Assembly (NCBI GenBank): GCA_036571765.1
Contig: BROE01000012.1
Coordinates: 9,039,969 to 9,103,968, forward strand
DNA: 64,000 nucleotides
Source: Plecoglossus altivelis
Taxonomy: Eukaryota; Chordata; Actinopteri; Osmeriformes; Plecoglossidae
Direction of reading: 5' to 3'
The notes below the pieces were generated by a model that was given only the letters and a program-made list of their open reading frames with translations, was not told the origin of the DNA and did no database searches. Shown here piece by piece: positions 26,076 through 38,727 of the stretch. The translations under genes and the position numbers were made by a program. Positions within the stretch are counted from its first letter, which is position 1; each line of letters begins with the position of its first letter.

Positions 26076-27651
26076 GACGTTGCTTTGAAAAAGGTCAAAT
26101 ATTAGATTCTTGTCAAATGCATCAGTTAAGATTATTGTTTTTTTATGAATTGCTATTAATAACAGTTTCATTAACATTTGATTAAACAGCTTTGTGAATA
26201 CCCATGACTGGGCGATACGTCAATGACAACAAAAAAAGACAAAAACTGGTCATTGAAGTAGTGTGGGTTTAAGAAAAAAAAAGAAAAGTTAGTTTGCACT
26301 TGAGCTTTATCGCACCATCAAATATGGTTCGAAATGAGAGTGGAGGGGAAATTTGGAGGGTTTATGAAAAGGAGGCATACTCATTTAGAACATAAAGCGC
26401 CTCTTCCTTTTTATATACTGTATGTTGTTTGATCAGTTTCATTAAGTAAAATCCTTAATATTGAAATAGATTTGTGACAGTTATAAAGACAGAAAGGAAA
26501 CAAGAAGCTGACAAAGTGAATGAGTGAAACAAGCACAGAAAGACTTAGATAGGTATTTATGACCTTATCTTACCTGCCAGCACAATAAATAATGTGTTCA
26601 TATTCAAATCTGTATTTCAATAGGAAGCACTCTATAGTAGAGCGACATCTTACATTTACTGATGCATCAAAATAATTGAATCAGTACCAAGGTATGTGAT
26701 TCAATTACATTTCAGATAAATACACAGTGTGCAATTTGACCACATAAAGACATTACACTACATTTAGGATAAAAGTAGACAGTTAGGCAAGATGAATCGT
26801 GAACAAATCGCACATTTCCATCTTATCTTTTCCTGAGAATACTTATTTATACCTGCCAAGTTTTTTTGCCAGCAATTGTTGCCTCTAAAAATACAACTCT
26901 GCAGTGCTTGGTTGTTAGACGAACACGTAACATGAACATGAAGGCTATTATCAGACACTGAAAATTACAATAGATATGTATCATTTGAAGAACTGCACTT
27001 GGAGTCTAGTTAATCATAAATGACATTACCTGCAGTGTGTAGAATTACTACTGACAACCTTGCCAAGTCCTAAACTTCCTACATCGTATGAATATTAATA
27101 ATAGACGAGCAACATGCTGTTGCCATGAGACATAGGTTATTAGATTTGCAGATATATAATAGCGACTTATTCATTACATTAATTGAAGCAAGCCGTTAAA
27201 TGATGAAACTTTCTCTTGTGTTGCAGGGCCAGCGTGGGAGGTTGATGGGATAGCGGGGAGGGAGAGCTGGCAGGTGTGACAGCCAGTAGCTGGAAGCCAT
27301 ATGTAAAGCATTTTTGCGACATATAGGGTTGTTCATTTGTCACAAGTGAGGTCTAGGATTTTGCTCAGGAAGCCAGGTTGGCAGTTGCTTGAGTATTTTA
27401 GCACAATCAGATATTAGCATGTGGCATGATTTCCATCCAATGTTGCAATATTATAATTTAAACATTTACAAAGTGTAAACTATGTAGAGGGACAGGACAC
27501 TCCAATACTTCATGAGCTAACGTGATACTCAATTTGATAATGACGCAGATCACGTCAAGCAGGTTGATATTCTCTCTTTTCTACGTTAAAACTTAAAGGT
27601 CATGTGGAAAGACCATGAAAACCTGCTATGAGACGCAGTCATGAGTTGCAA

Positions 27652-30600
27652 CTAATATTGGAGTACAACATGCCTCCATTGTTGACTTGATCCTGCTGTC
27701 TTTTTAGCAGAGAATCTTGGCCGAGGAGCCAGTGGAAGGGCACCTTTAGTGAAAAAGGGTCCAGAGGACAAGGGAGCTATAGGTTTGCTGACACTAAAAT
27801 GAGAGAAATCTGAGATGCTTGCGGGTGGAGGGCATTGGCTGCCTGAAACCACTTTTTTGGAAAGGTCATGCGTAGCCAGTGAGGCAGTGTTTTTATCATC
27901 CAGTTGCTTATTTGCTAGGGGCAGCTCAGATGAACTTGCAGGTTGATGGTCAGAAGGATATGAGACACTTACCGATGCAACGGGCTTAGTAGAAGCTACG
28001 AGCTTCTTATGTTGATTGGCTGAGTGCGAGTTGTGGGCATGACGAGAAGAAGGGGCGGGGATTGGACTTGGGGTTGGTGCGGGGCTAGTATCAGAGGGTG
28101 GGAGTGGGGATGCATGGCTAGGGCTTCTGGCCTCAGTGTTAGCTTCATATTTAAAGAGTGAGGAATCCAGCTGATAGGGCTGATGTTTCATAACATCTAA
28201 GCTGTCCAGGTGTTTTGGGGGTGGCGGCTTGGATTTCGCTTTGGCCTTCGGCTTGATTTTAGGGCTGGTAGAAGGGGGCTGCTTGGCAGCAGCTGGGGGA
28301 TAGAAAGGAGCAAGGAGGGGGTTGAACGACACAGGAGGTGGGGCTCTGACATTGGGTGAATATCTCCATGTGTTGGGGAGGGAAGAGGTGGGGGAAGGGG
28401 ACCTGGCCAGGTTGGCTTGAACTGTATCTGCATCCACTACAAACTTCTCCATCCGAGACTGCCTCTTAGCAAAAAGCATGGCGCCTCTTCCCATCAGTGG
28501 TGGAGCATCTGCGGACATGCTAGAACCTCTATCTGAAGGTCCTCTAGATGAAGTGAGTGATGCCTTGGAAGACTGGAGGTTCGAGTTGACCGGTTTAGCT
28601 GGGCAAGAGGCCATTGAATTAGCCTCGGGCTTGTTCCATGAGGTTGGAGGTGCGTGTGGCACAGCAGAAGTTGGAGCGTGAATACTCACTGGGGATCGAG
28701 GTGGCTGAGGCTGACTCCAGCTATTCAAACTTGGCTGAGGCTGAAGAGGAGAGTTGGCAGGTGCCCAAGAGTTCACTGGCGACTGTAGCTGTCCCTGAGT
28801 GTTAGATGATGCCCAGGGGTTGGCCAGCTGCTGTGGGTCTAGCAATGGTTGACGCAAAACTGTCGGGTTGCTTTGCTGTTGGTAGGATGGTTGCTTAGGA
28901 GAGGCAGCAGGCACAGGGGAAGACACAGGAATTGGACTTCTGGGAGGGTGAAAGGCATCACGTGGAGGACCATCTTTTGACCATGGAAGACAAGAGGGGT
29001 TGATAGTGGGCTTTGGGGCGACGGGTGGCGGATTCTTAAGCTTTGTAGCTCTTGGTTGCATGAAGTTGCAGGCCTCTGCTCCGAGACTAAGATAGTCTTC
29101 CTCTTGGCCTGACTCAATGTAAGATCTGCGCTCACCTTTGTTTTGGAGATAAGTGTTGGAGGAGGCTTGATTTGACTTTGCATGCTGCTTATTTGAGCCT
29201 CTTCTTTTAGATTCTGGGAGGATGCCTGTCTTGATTGCAGGCACAGATATGCGCTCATCCCTGGAGGCTATGATATCCCCAGTCGGGGACCAGACCTGGG
29301 GATTTGTATTAACAGGAACTGGGACCTTAAATTTAAGCTCAGGCCTCCTTGCAACTGGGCCAGGGACAGAGCTAGGAGGTGGAAAGGATACAGGTGCTCT
29401 GGTGTTAAAACATGAGAAGGGCTTGGCTGTTCTATTTGGCACAAGGGGCTTAGGCATTACGTCTTCCATACTGTTCATAACTTGTTTCCCATGCATCTCC
29501 ATTCGATTGCTTTCTTCATAGAGCATGTGCTTCTTGGTGTTTGCCCCCATGAAGACATGGTTGGCATGCTGCTCTGCAGACTGAACAGGTAATTCGTGCA
29601 TATAAAGGGTATTCTGCACCTCTGCTGGTTGGGGCTCCACCAGCCCTTCCACAGGTATTCCCCTGCGTCTCATCTCCTCGTGCTCCAATGTAAGTTCCTC
29701 TATCCTTTGGCGGCGTTGAGCGAACATCATCACGCCTTTGCCTTTCGTTTCTGGCAGGTGCTCCATCTTGTCAGGTGCTCCGTCTGATTGAAAAAAGTTG
29801 GCTCTGTTTGGATTCAAATTCAAAACCGGAGCCCCCAGATCTTGGGAATAAAGTGAGCAGTCGTCCTCTAGCTCAGAATCACAAAGGGACGAAAGGTTCA
29901 ATGTGTCAGATTTGCCTTCTTCACTTTCTATCGCTTCCTCCTGTCCAGTACCGTAGCTAACAAACGTGTACTTTTTCACTCTCTGTTGCCGTCTCTTAAA
30001 CAGCAGCGCGCCTTTGTTTCGGGGGTTCGGTGCATTAGTAAGAAGAAGAGAAATGCGTTTACATTTAGACTTGGCTTCCTTCACCTGCTTTTCTGTTTGG
30101 CTTTCGTTGTGGCTGCGCCCTGGAGGAGAGAAAGGAGAATAAGTAAGCAAGATGAATATGTCAAGAAAAACTAAGGGAAAAAGAGGACAACCTAGAGTGA
30201 ATAATTAAAGTACAGACACATCATACACACACTGCAGTTCCTGTTACTATCCCAAGAAATAACAACATTTGTTTTGCAATGGCAAGACTAAATGAGTGAA
30301 GTTCCAAACATTTAAACTAAACATAATACCACTGGTTGCATCATCATAGTGTACTGTAACAAGTTATGACAAGTGTTAACGAGAGTCTTAATTGAGAAGC
30401 CCTTTCTGTATCCAATACATACAGTTGCATCTGAAGAGTTGTCACTAGATCTGTTGTTATTATTTTCAACTGAACTGTCACGCATCCCATTTGTGGTTAG
30501 ACACACCACAGAAGCTCCATCTAAGCTCGAGCTGTGTAACACAGCCCAGTACACTGCCCTTCACTTGCTCTGCAACTGGATGGCTTTTATTTTTAGGAAC

Positions 30601-31877
30601 ACAACATTGCAAGAAGCAATAAAAGTACCGGTAGTCTTACTTACAGCTAACATAGGGAGTTCCATGAGGCAAGAAAAGTGAGGAGCTAACTTTCCATTGC
30701 AGTCAAGGCTTAGGGTTGAAAAAGGGATCAGGTGACAGGCCAAGGGAACACACGGTGCTGTCTGTCAAATGCATTTCTGCCAGCCTCATCATGTGCATGG
30801 TCATGTTTTATTCTTATCCACACTGACTACCAAACCCTGCAGGGGGAGTCACCCTGTATGTCCACTTAAAAAAAAAAAAGCTTTGCTCAAAAATAACCAT
30901 CGACCCATTACTCACAACATGTATACATGTATTTACATTGTTAACATAATTAAAGAACTGCTTTAGTAAGTAGTCGTATGTAAGAACAGATAACCATTAT
31001 TTGGAAATAGGACATTTTGGAAATAAACGTAATTTAATAGTTGCTATGTAACTTACTTCGGTTGTAGTGATAAAAAAAATACAAAAAATCGAAATACACC
31101 AGAATACAAGATGACACCCACAGGTACCATGGTTCTGTACAGCAGTGGGACTTCTGTTAAATGAATGAGGGTGGAGAGAAGCAGCTACTTACGTGTGCGC
31201 CTTGCCCTGTGCCTGCCAGTTCTGCACAGATCCCTGTCAGAGTCGGAGTCCCACTTCTCTGCCTGCTCAGCAGCCTGGCCTGGAATTCCAAAGGAGACAG
31301 GAGCAGGAGGTGCTTCTTCTCTGCTCCCTCCTTCATCTGGAGATTCAACACTCCCATTCCCCCTGGCTCCAGTCCCAGAGCACGGCCTTCCTTTGGGGCC
31401 TGGAGGTGGAGACGGGGTCGGGGTCAACACTGTGGTTGTTGTCCGGGTCAGGGTCTGGTTTGTATCATCGTGGAATCCCAGGGAGAAGGTGAAGGAATCG
31501 GGTGACTGCTCCTGAGAAAGTCGGCCTGAGCCAGGGTCCAAGGTGGGAGATTTGGAGGACGAAAGGGAAGGTAAAGATGTGCTTGTTGTGGGATGGCAGT
31601 CGACCCCATCAAAATCATTCTCATGATTTTGACATGGACTCTGGTTGTATTTAGTGGATGGTTTGTCTATCTGCATATCCTCCGAGTCAAGTGGTTGAGA
31701 GGAATCCGAGTTGTCTATTTCTTCATGTAGGAGATCCAGGTCCGAAGACCTCTCTTCGTCACTTCTTGTTTCGTCATAGTAGGAGCCATCTTGGGACTTG
31801 GAATAGTAGAGTTCCTGGGAGCCGCTGGACCCTGACAAAGTGTCTACGCCATTGTTATCCTGAACCTCAGGCTCCAT
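27652..31877 (-). CDS. synpo2: Synaptopodin-2 (myopodin), main coding exons
   Basis: Two exons are seen: 31877-31193 and 30119-27652, together 3153 bases (1050 residues) from the ATG at 31877. The junction is supported by a GTAAGT donor and a pyrimidine-rich CTCCTCCAG acceptor. It recreates RRTRRSHNESQTEKQVKEAK, which aligns with human LRRSESLSEKQVKEAKSK. The protein is proline/serine-rich and disordered, with three basic repeats of the form KGxxxFxxRxxR (about 30015, 29739 and 28490), ASRDERISVPA, EEDYLSLGAEACNFMQ, PPPVAPKP, LDVMKHQPYQL and a RPRFSAKK end. Family knowledge: it binds actin, alpha-actinin and filamin at the Z-disc and takes part in chaperone-assisted autophagy. The human protein begins with a PDZ domain from upstream exons; none was found here, so the true 5' end is uncertain. 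Open frame continues upstream of this ATG only to a TGA about 40 bases away. Confidence 0.93.
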
Positions 31878-33930
31878 CTCTGATAGTATGTTATCGTCAC
31901 AGGATACTTTGTGTCACCGAGGCTACCTTTAAACCAAGAAGAACACATTTAAAGCATGTTGGAATGACTAATTGTCACTTTTGACAATTACACATCCATG
32001 TCTCTTTCCATGTTTTCAGTAGGCTCTGAACAAACATAGTTCAAAACAGGAGCTGATGTGAGCATGAACATGTTTTCAGGCCCCAAACAGCATTAAAAGC
32101 AGCCATGAAAGAGCTACTGGGGGATTGATATAATACATTCCTCATCCCCAATAGGAAGCACAGTGAATTGCCTGGACAGTTACATCAGCAATGCCACCAC
32201 TGTAAATGGAATGGTATGCAATAGCACCCTGGATACAACACTCTGGTCCAAGAGGACAAGCAAAACAACAGTGTGTCTTTTTCCGCACTATTATATATAC
32301 AATTCTCCTGTCCAGTGCATTCATCACAGCGATGAATAGATCCATAGTGATGACATTTCCATTTAAGAACTTGATTCGAGGAGTTTAATTCAATGTTGCC
32401 AACGACACATTTCAAAGTGTGAGTGGAGAGCTTCATGTTAGTGATGTTACAGGCAGTCCAATAACATTGCAAACTAAGTACATGTTAAAAGATGTTAGTG
32501 CACCTTCTCCCTGACAAGTACAGTTCATTCAAGGTCAAATAATTGTTAGATCATAAAGTGTTACATATGTAACTTGAAATTAGAGTCAACTGACTTTAGT
32601 AGGATCCATCTCATGCACAAACGATTGATAGCCATGTAACAGTGTAGTTTGGTTACTTTGCATGCTGTAAAATGCCTGTTTGGTTATTTCTATCAAGAGT
32701 TAAAATTCTGTTACTGGTCAGTTACTGGTATGGTGGTTATGGGAGCACAAGGACTGGCTGAATACAAAATGGTTTTTAAAATCAAGTACAGCCCCCTCTG
32801 CTGGTTCTAAAAACCTTCAACCCAACATTTATCACACTACAGAATTATGCCACAGATTTACAGACTTCTTAACTTTACTTATCCTTAAACTTGTTTGTTT
32901 CACCAGAACACAACATGCACATTTGTTAGGGAAAAAAGCAAAAACTACTTCCCTTTGTTTTAATACATTTTCCATCACAGGCAATCAAGCCTTACCTCAA
33001 TGGATTTTTTGTTACCTAGTAAGGCAATTGAAGTCTGTATTTTGACTTGCATCAAATAATAGCCTCGATGAGGGCCCAGCATCCGTGACTGTTAGACAAG
33101 CATGACCCCTCTCTGTGCTAGTCTGTCAGGGATTAGCTGTTTCCATAGCTTTATAAGACAATTAGACATTATATTAAATATCACTAATTTATTTATTTTG
33201 TGACTTAGCCATACGACTTGCTAAAGTTGCATGATAGAAGCATATGAGATTTGATGAAATCCTTACATACTGTAGTAAGAGACAGAGTAAAAAGAAGCCT
33301 TACATCAAATGTTCTATTACTGATAAAAGAATTGTAAACCAGTATGATTAAAAAAGCTTTATACAGTGGAAATGATATAAAAATGTCTATCAATTTACCA
33401 AAGAAAGATATAGTCTGCAAACAGACAGTCTACAACAGAACATAATGAGCATTACCAACTTGGTAAGATTCAGATTGGTTGTATTAAGAAACCAAGAGAA
33501 GTGTTTATCAACACTCTTCTGAATAGAACATGGTAGTCTAAAACATGTCTTAACTTACCTTTGTTAAGATGTTATTCATTTACTAGGAGACAATTAATAT
33601 GACCTTTGATATAATCCTAGTTCAAATCTAGTTTTAAAAATAAAACACCTCCTCCAGGTCAGGGTATAGTTTGTCTTCTCCCAAAACTCCTTGTCCTTCT
33701 GCTTTGTCAAAATTGGAATCCCTGAATGAAAATGGCCCAGTCTGCCTCAACAGAAAAGAGCACCTTTAATTAACCTAAGCTGCTCTTGTTATATAAATCA
33801 AGACCCCCCTCACAAACCTTTGACAGCAGTGGCCTTAAAAGGATAACTTTTCTTTAGAGAGGTTAGAAGTTACAATCTAAGGTTTAAGAGTCAGCAAGCA
33901 GCTGCAACTCTCTCATAATGCCAGGAATCT
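31878..33930. other. synpo2-slc22a7 intergenic DNA, no exon recognised
   Basis: This is the head-to-head gap between synpo2 (-) and the slc22a7 cluster (+). I searched both strands by eye for a PDZ-coding exon (GGxPWGFR-type carboxylate loop) and saw none. It should carry the promoter of the synpo2 form seen here and that of slc22a7 copy 1. Confidence 0.45.
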
Positions 33931-33975
33931 GTGTGTGTGTGTCTGTGTCTGTGTGTGTGTGTGTGTGAGTGTGTA
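33931..33975. repeat. (GT)n microsatellite, interrupted
   Basis: GT dinucleotide tract with CT interruptions, about 400 bases upstream of the first slc22a7 start codon. Confidence 0.85.
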
Positions 33976-34370
33976 TAAATTAGAATAGGTTTAGTTTCCC
34001 ATGTTCATCTCAAGAACTGGCCACTCTGCAAAATGAGATGAGTGAGGTTCAGTTATTTTGTGAAAAGGTACTACTGCATGGATTGATTACACAGAGGCAT
34101 GCCTCGAAATGGTCCATTCTGTATGATCTGTGGACTGTTGGTAAATGGTTGTTAGTCGGACTTCAAAGTTCAAGCTATATCACAGAAGCACAACTATACT
34201 CACATTGATGCATCTTTACCCACTGTTGCTTGTCGAGTGATTTTGTTGAACGTTCTAGATACTTTCCGGATTGCCTTACGGAAAATTATTATATAAAGGA
34301 ACAAGCAGTACGTCTTCGTACTTTTCAGACTTCCGTTTGTTTTTGTTTTTTGGCAGACCACCATTTAGAA

Positions 34371-37300
34371 ATGAAATTTGACAACATTCTCTCGGAAATC
34401 AATGGATTTGGGAAGTATCAAATCATGATCATCCTGATTCAAAGCATATCGCGCCTATCTATGCCGTGTCACTTCTTGCTAAACAACTTTATTGCAGCAG
34501 TGCCTTCACACCACTGTGACCTCAGCGGTCTAGATGATGGGGGGATCTTTGGAAATCTAACCCAGGAACAGAGACTGGCAGTCAGTATCCCACAGCAGGA
34601 GGATGGGGGTCCAAGCTCCTGTGAGATGTTTCCAGAGCCCCAGTATCAACTGTTGTCCAATTCATCCAACATGACCACAGCAGCCACAGTTCAGTGTCCG
34701 AATGGATGGGTATACGATCACAGCACCTTCAAATCCACTGTGGCAACAGAGGTAAGCACGTTTCTTTGCTTACGCTGTATGCATAATGCAATGTCTTGGA
34801 TAGAAAAGTTGAAAACCTAAATAAACATGGTTTCAGTGGCACTGTGGCACTCATTCAATGTTACTTTTGAAGTGGGACCTTGTGTGCAACGGTAAAGGAA
34901 TGAACAAAGCTACAGCCACTATTTTCTTCGTTGGAGTCATGTGTGGAGCTCCTCTGTTCGGATTCCTCAGCGATCGGTATGAACTTTACAGATCCTACTC
35001 AAAAAGATCAAGCTAAAGATGGAGTTTTCTTTGGGCCAAGTATTCTGAAACTGTGTATACGCAAAACAGGTCAGATATTCAGTCAAAATTGTTGACAGAA
35101 TCTATATCTCAACTACGTATTTTGTTGACCATTGACTGTGGACAGATAGAAAGTGTACAGGGAAAATAGTACCTCAATTTGTATTGCTGAAGATAACTGC
35201 TGTTGTAACAATACTTGTATCACCTCTTTATGTGTGAATCTTAGTTTTGAGGACAGATTGATATCATCACCATTTTGAACATTGATACTGTCTACACATG
35301 TCCCCACATTTAAGTATTTAACAGTGTATGATTGAAAATGTATATGAATACCAAAGTCATTTGTCCAAACATCACTACAAGAAGGTATAAAAAAGCTTGT
35401 TGAAATCATTGTTACTTTGAGTGATACACATAGAGCCTTGTTGCAGGATTCTCCTGTGTTTGACCAAACTGTATTTCATATTTGAGCCTAAGCACTTACC
35501 CAGCATATCAATTAAAATAGTGTGCCATGTCTTAAATTCCACAGGACACTTATTACTTACAAGTGTTTACACATGATCATGATTTGCCACTGCTTTGTAC
35601 TAATTGGTATGAAATGTTCTTTCCCTGTAAGATTTGGACGACGCACCATGCTTATGGTGTCTTACCTGTCTTCTATAGCATTTGCTACAATCAGTGCTTT
35701 CTCTACCTCCTACTTAATGTTCGTTATCATGAGATTCTTCACTGGATTCGCTCTTGCTGGAATTAGCATAATCTCCATTGTACTAAGTATGTTAATATTT
35801 TATTCTATTTTGTGTTTAATTGAGAACATAAAGTCAAGTAAATTATTGATTGAATTGGACTTGTGCCATGAACTTCGGCTACAAATTATACACACATGTG
35901 ATACAAAGATAAAAAAAACAACTCATTTTTCAGGAGAATACTATTTTATTTGGTTAGCATGTGTAAGCATGAACAATTTATCACATTGTCACATTCTTGT
36001 CCGCACATTCCACACTAAACTTTCATGGCGAATAAAACCCATTCTGATTCTGATGCTCTTTGACCTACAGATGTTGAATGGTTTGACATCCACCACAGGA
36101 CATTTGCTGGTGTCATTGTGAGCTTAGATTGGACGCTTGGAAACTGGCTGCTAGTGGGAATCGCATACTTTGTGAGAGACTGGCGGTGGTTGATATTAGC
36201 AGCAACCTCTCCTCTACTCTTGTCTGTTTTGGCCTGGAGGTACAACAATTACAAATGTCTTCAACAGCATATGAGATACTTTTGGGGTACAGTAGATACT
36301 GTATTTAGAATTATTTCATATAAAGTATTCCTGCCATCACAGATGGCTTCCAGAGTCTGCCAGGTGGTTGGTAGTCAGTGGACAGGCAGAGAAAGCTCAT
36401 GGATACCTTAGACAATGTGCCCATGTGAACAAAAGATCCATGCAAATGGATGACATCACACCAGAGGTAAAGTGAATGTTACACAAGAATGAATCGAAAG
36501 AGAAGTTGGATATCTAGAAACAATATTAGAATGCAATTAGTGTTCCAATTCTTCTTTCACCTGGATGCCACACAGATGCTTGTAAAGGCAGTGAGAGCCG
36601 AAAGCAGCAATAAGAAGTACACTTTCTTGGACCTGGTGAGAACTCCAAACATCAGAAAACTTACTATTTGTACAGGGATTGTGTGGTAAGTAGGCTGCAA
36701 TGGGGTGTTCTTAAAGCCTATGGCAAGAAAAGATGATGTGTCTAATGTAAGAACTTCACTTATTGCCTTCCATAGGTATGGAGTTGCTTTTACATATTAT
36801 GGAATAAGTCTCAACATCACCGGATTTGGGATGAACATCTACCTCACCCAGTTCCTGTACGCATTCATAGAGATGCCAGGCAAGGTTGGAGTATATTACT
36901 TCTTAAACAAAGTTGGCAGAAAACCTGGACAAGTTTGGGCCCTTCTTCTGACAGGCCTCTGTCTCCTTATCAACATGTGGATCCCAAAAGGTATCCAAGG
37001 TTTTCTTCACAAGGATCCTGACGACCAAATTAGTTGATGATGCCAAACGTTTATGCTATCCTCTTTTTACTTCTTCAGACATGTGGGAGTTTAGTGCCAT
37101 TGTGTCCATAATAGGAAAAGGCCTTTCAGAAGCATCTTTTACGATCATGTATCTTTACACTACTGAACTCTACCCAACTGTTGTACGGTGAGTCACCAAA
37201 AATACAGTCCAATCATTACATTCCTCCACTCGATATAATGATTATCTTTGTATGTTATTTGTTCACTGAGAATGATTCAGTCTCTGCACTTGCTCATTCG

Positions 37301-37845
37301 GCTGCTCAGGCAGAACGGTGTGGGTTACACTGCGTTTGTTGCACGTCTGGGAGTTTCCATCGCACCCCTCATCATTCTATTGGACGATGTGTGGCAGCGT
37401 CTCCCGGCGGTGATCTACTGTGTGGTGGCCATTGGTTCTGGTTTGGTGGCTTTCCTCCTGCCTGAGACTCTTAACGTTCGTCTTCCAGAGTTCATAGAGG
37501 ATATTGAGCAACCAAGGTACAGTCAAATTTGAATCAGTGTTAGTTCTTGTGTGAAGAGTATGACATTGGCAAGAATAATTGACAGCTATGTCCAGCAATG
37601 CCAAGCAGTCATTAACAAATGTGAGTCCCAACCAGAGATAACCAAGGTAAAATGAACGTTGTAGGATAAAGAACTTATCTTTGAACTACTGAACAAAGTC
37701 AAATGTTTCACATTGCAGGGCCAAATCCAAACTGGACCGAATCCAAATTGAGGGACAACATTTAAATACAGGAAACTACAGTGAAGAAAATAGTGAAGAG
37801 AAAATGAATCTACATGAAGCATTGAAACAGGACCATGCTACATGA
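34371..37845 (+). CDS. slc22a7: Solute carrier family 22 member 7-like, copy 1 (organic anion transporter 2)
   Basis: Ten coding exons: 34371-34751, 34873-34976, 35632-35786, 36071-36239, 36343-36466, 36576-36685, 36776-36990, 37079-37187, 37310-37516, 37719-37845 (566 residues). Phases agree throughout. Major-facilitator features: N-terminal MKFDNILSEINGFG and the first membrane helix; a large extracellular loop (about residues 40-130) with sequons NLT, NSS and NMT and VPSHHC; SDRFGRRTM between helices 2 and 3; LPESARWL; ELYPTVVRQNGVG; and the LPET/EDIEQ end. The loop motif YDHSTF and the IATE-like end match SLC22A7. Family knowledge: OAT2 transports organic anions and nucleotide-like substrates across liver and kidney plasma membranes. 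The start is chosen because both paralogues start with MKF, and a CAG acceptor at 34355-34356 suggests a separate 5' UTR exon. AATAAA lies at 38044. Intact. Confidence 0.93.
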
Positions 37846-38043
37846 CAGGAAACATTGTAGGCCTGCAGGAAATCAATGACAAACAGCTGTCTCCAAAGAA
37901 TGATGAACTAACTATGTTCTTGAACACTGTGAAGTTTATATGGAACTAAATTTCGTAAATAATTGGTTTAACAATATATTCATTTGGCTTACTCCTGAAT
38001 GAGTGTCTGAGCACCCATTGCTTTTTGTTTCTGATTTGACTGC

Positions 38044-38049
38044 AATAAA
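38044..38049 (+). terminator. Poly(A) signal of slc22a7 copy 1
   Basis: AATAAA about 200 bases after the copy 1 stop codon. Confidence 0.7.
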
Positions 38050-38727
38050 ATGAGCAGAGTAAACAAAAATCTATGTCTGTAGAATACAAGAACTGTTTAT
38101 CTACCTGAGTCGGATGTTCTTGTCTTATATCTAGTGTATAGTGTAAATGGCTTAGAAATTACTGCCCATTTGTTGCCAGTGCTAAGGCAAGTTCAAATAC
38201 TTTGTGTTTAGAAATAATATGCATGAACAAGCTAATAAGAAACATTTTTGCACTTACATGTGATAGGGGATTTTGACAGACTCCAGGAACAACCAACATG
38301 GGACATTATGTCTGTTGTTATCTGTGCTGTAAAGTGTAAATAACAGGTATTTATCCCCTAGGGGTGCCCGGACCTGAAGACTGATCTGATGTCAAGTTTG
38401 GCAAAATTAGAGTTATCAAAATACATACAGCAGACAATTGTATAGATTCTTGTTTTTTCAGCCTGTGAAATAAAATTCAGTAATCACTTCTCAATGTAGA
38501 TATAGAACACAAGTTGTTTCATGTTTCAACATCTGGCCTTCAGGCCTGTCTTCAGATCTAGTTAATCAACTACACCCTCGGACAGTTGGTTAACTACAAG
38601 CCTGGTGTCGGTGGTGAAAAGGCACTTGATTAACTTTGAATCAAACAGTATTTGTATACTGCTGACGGTCTGGACACAATATTTCTTCATTTTTTGCTTA
38701 GGCTACATCTTGTTTGGAGCTTCCAGG

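Noticed and set aside
34230..34370. In-frame extension of slc22a7 copy 1 upstream of MKFDN
   Set aside because: A pyrimidine-rich CAG acceptor ends at 34356, the paralogues start with MKF, and the extra residues have no family similarity. It is read as intron or 5' UTR.
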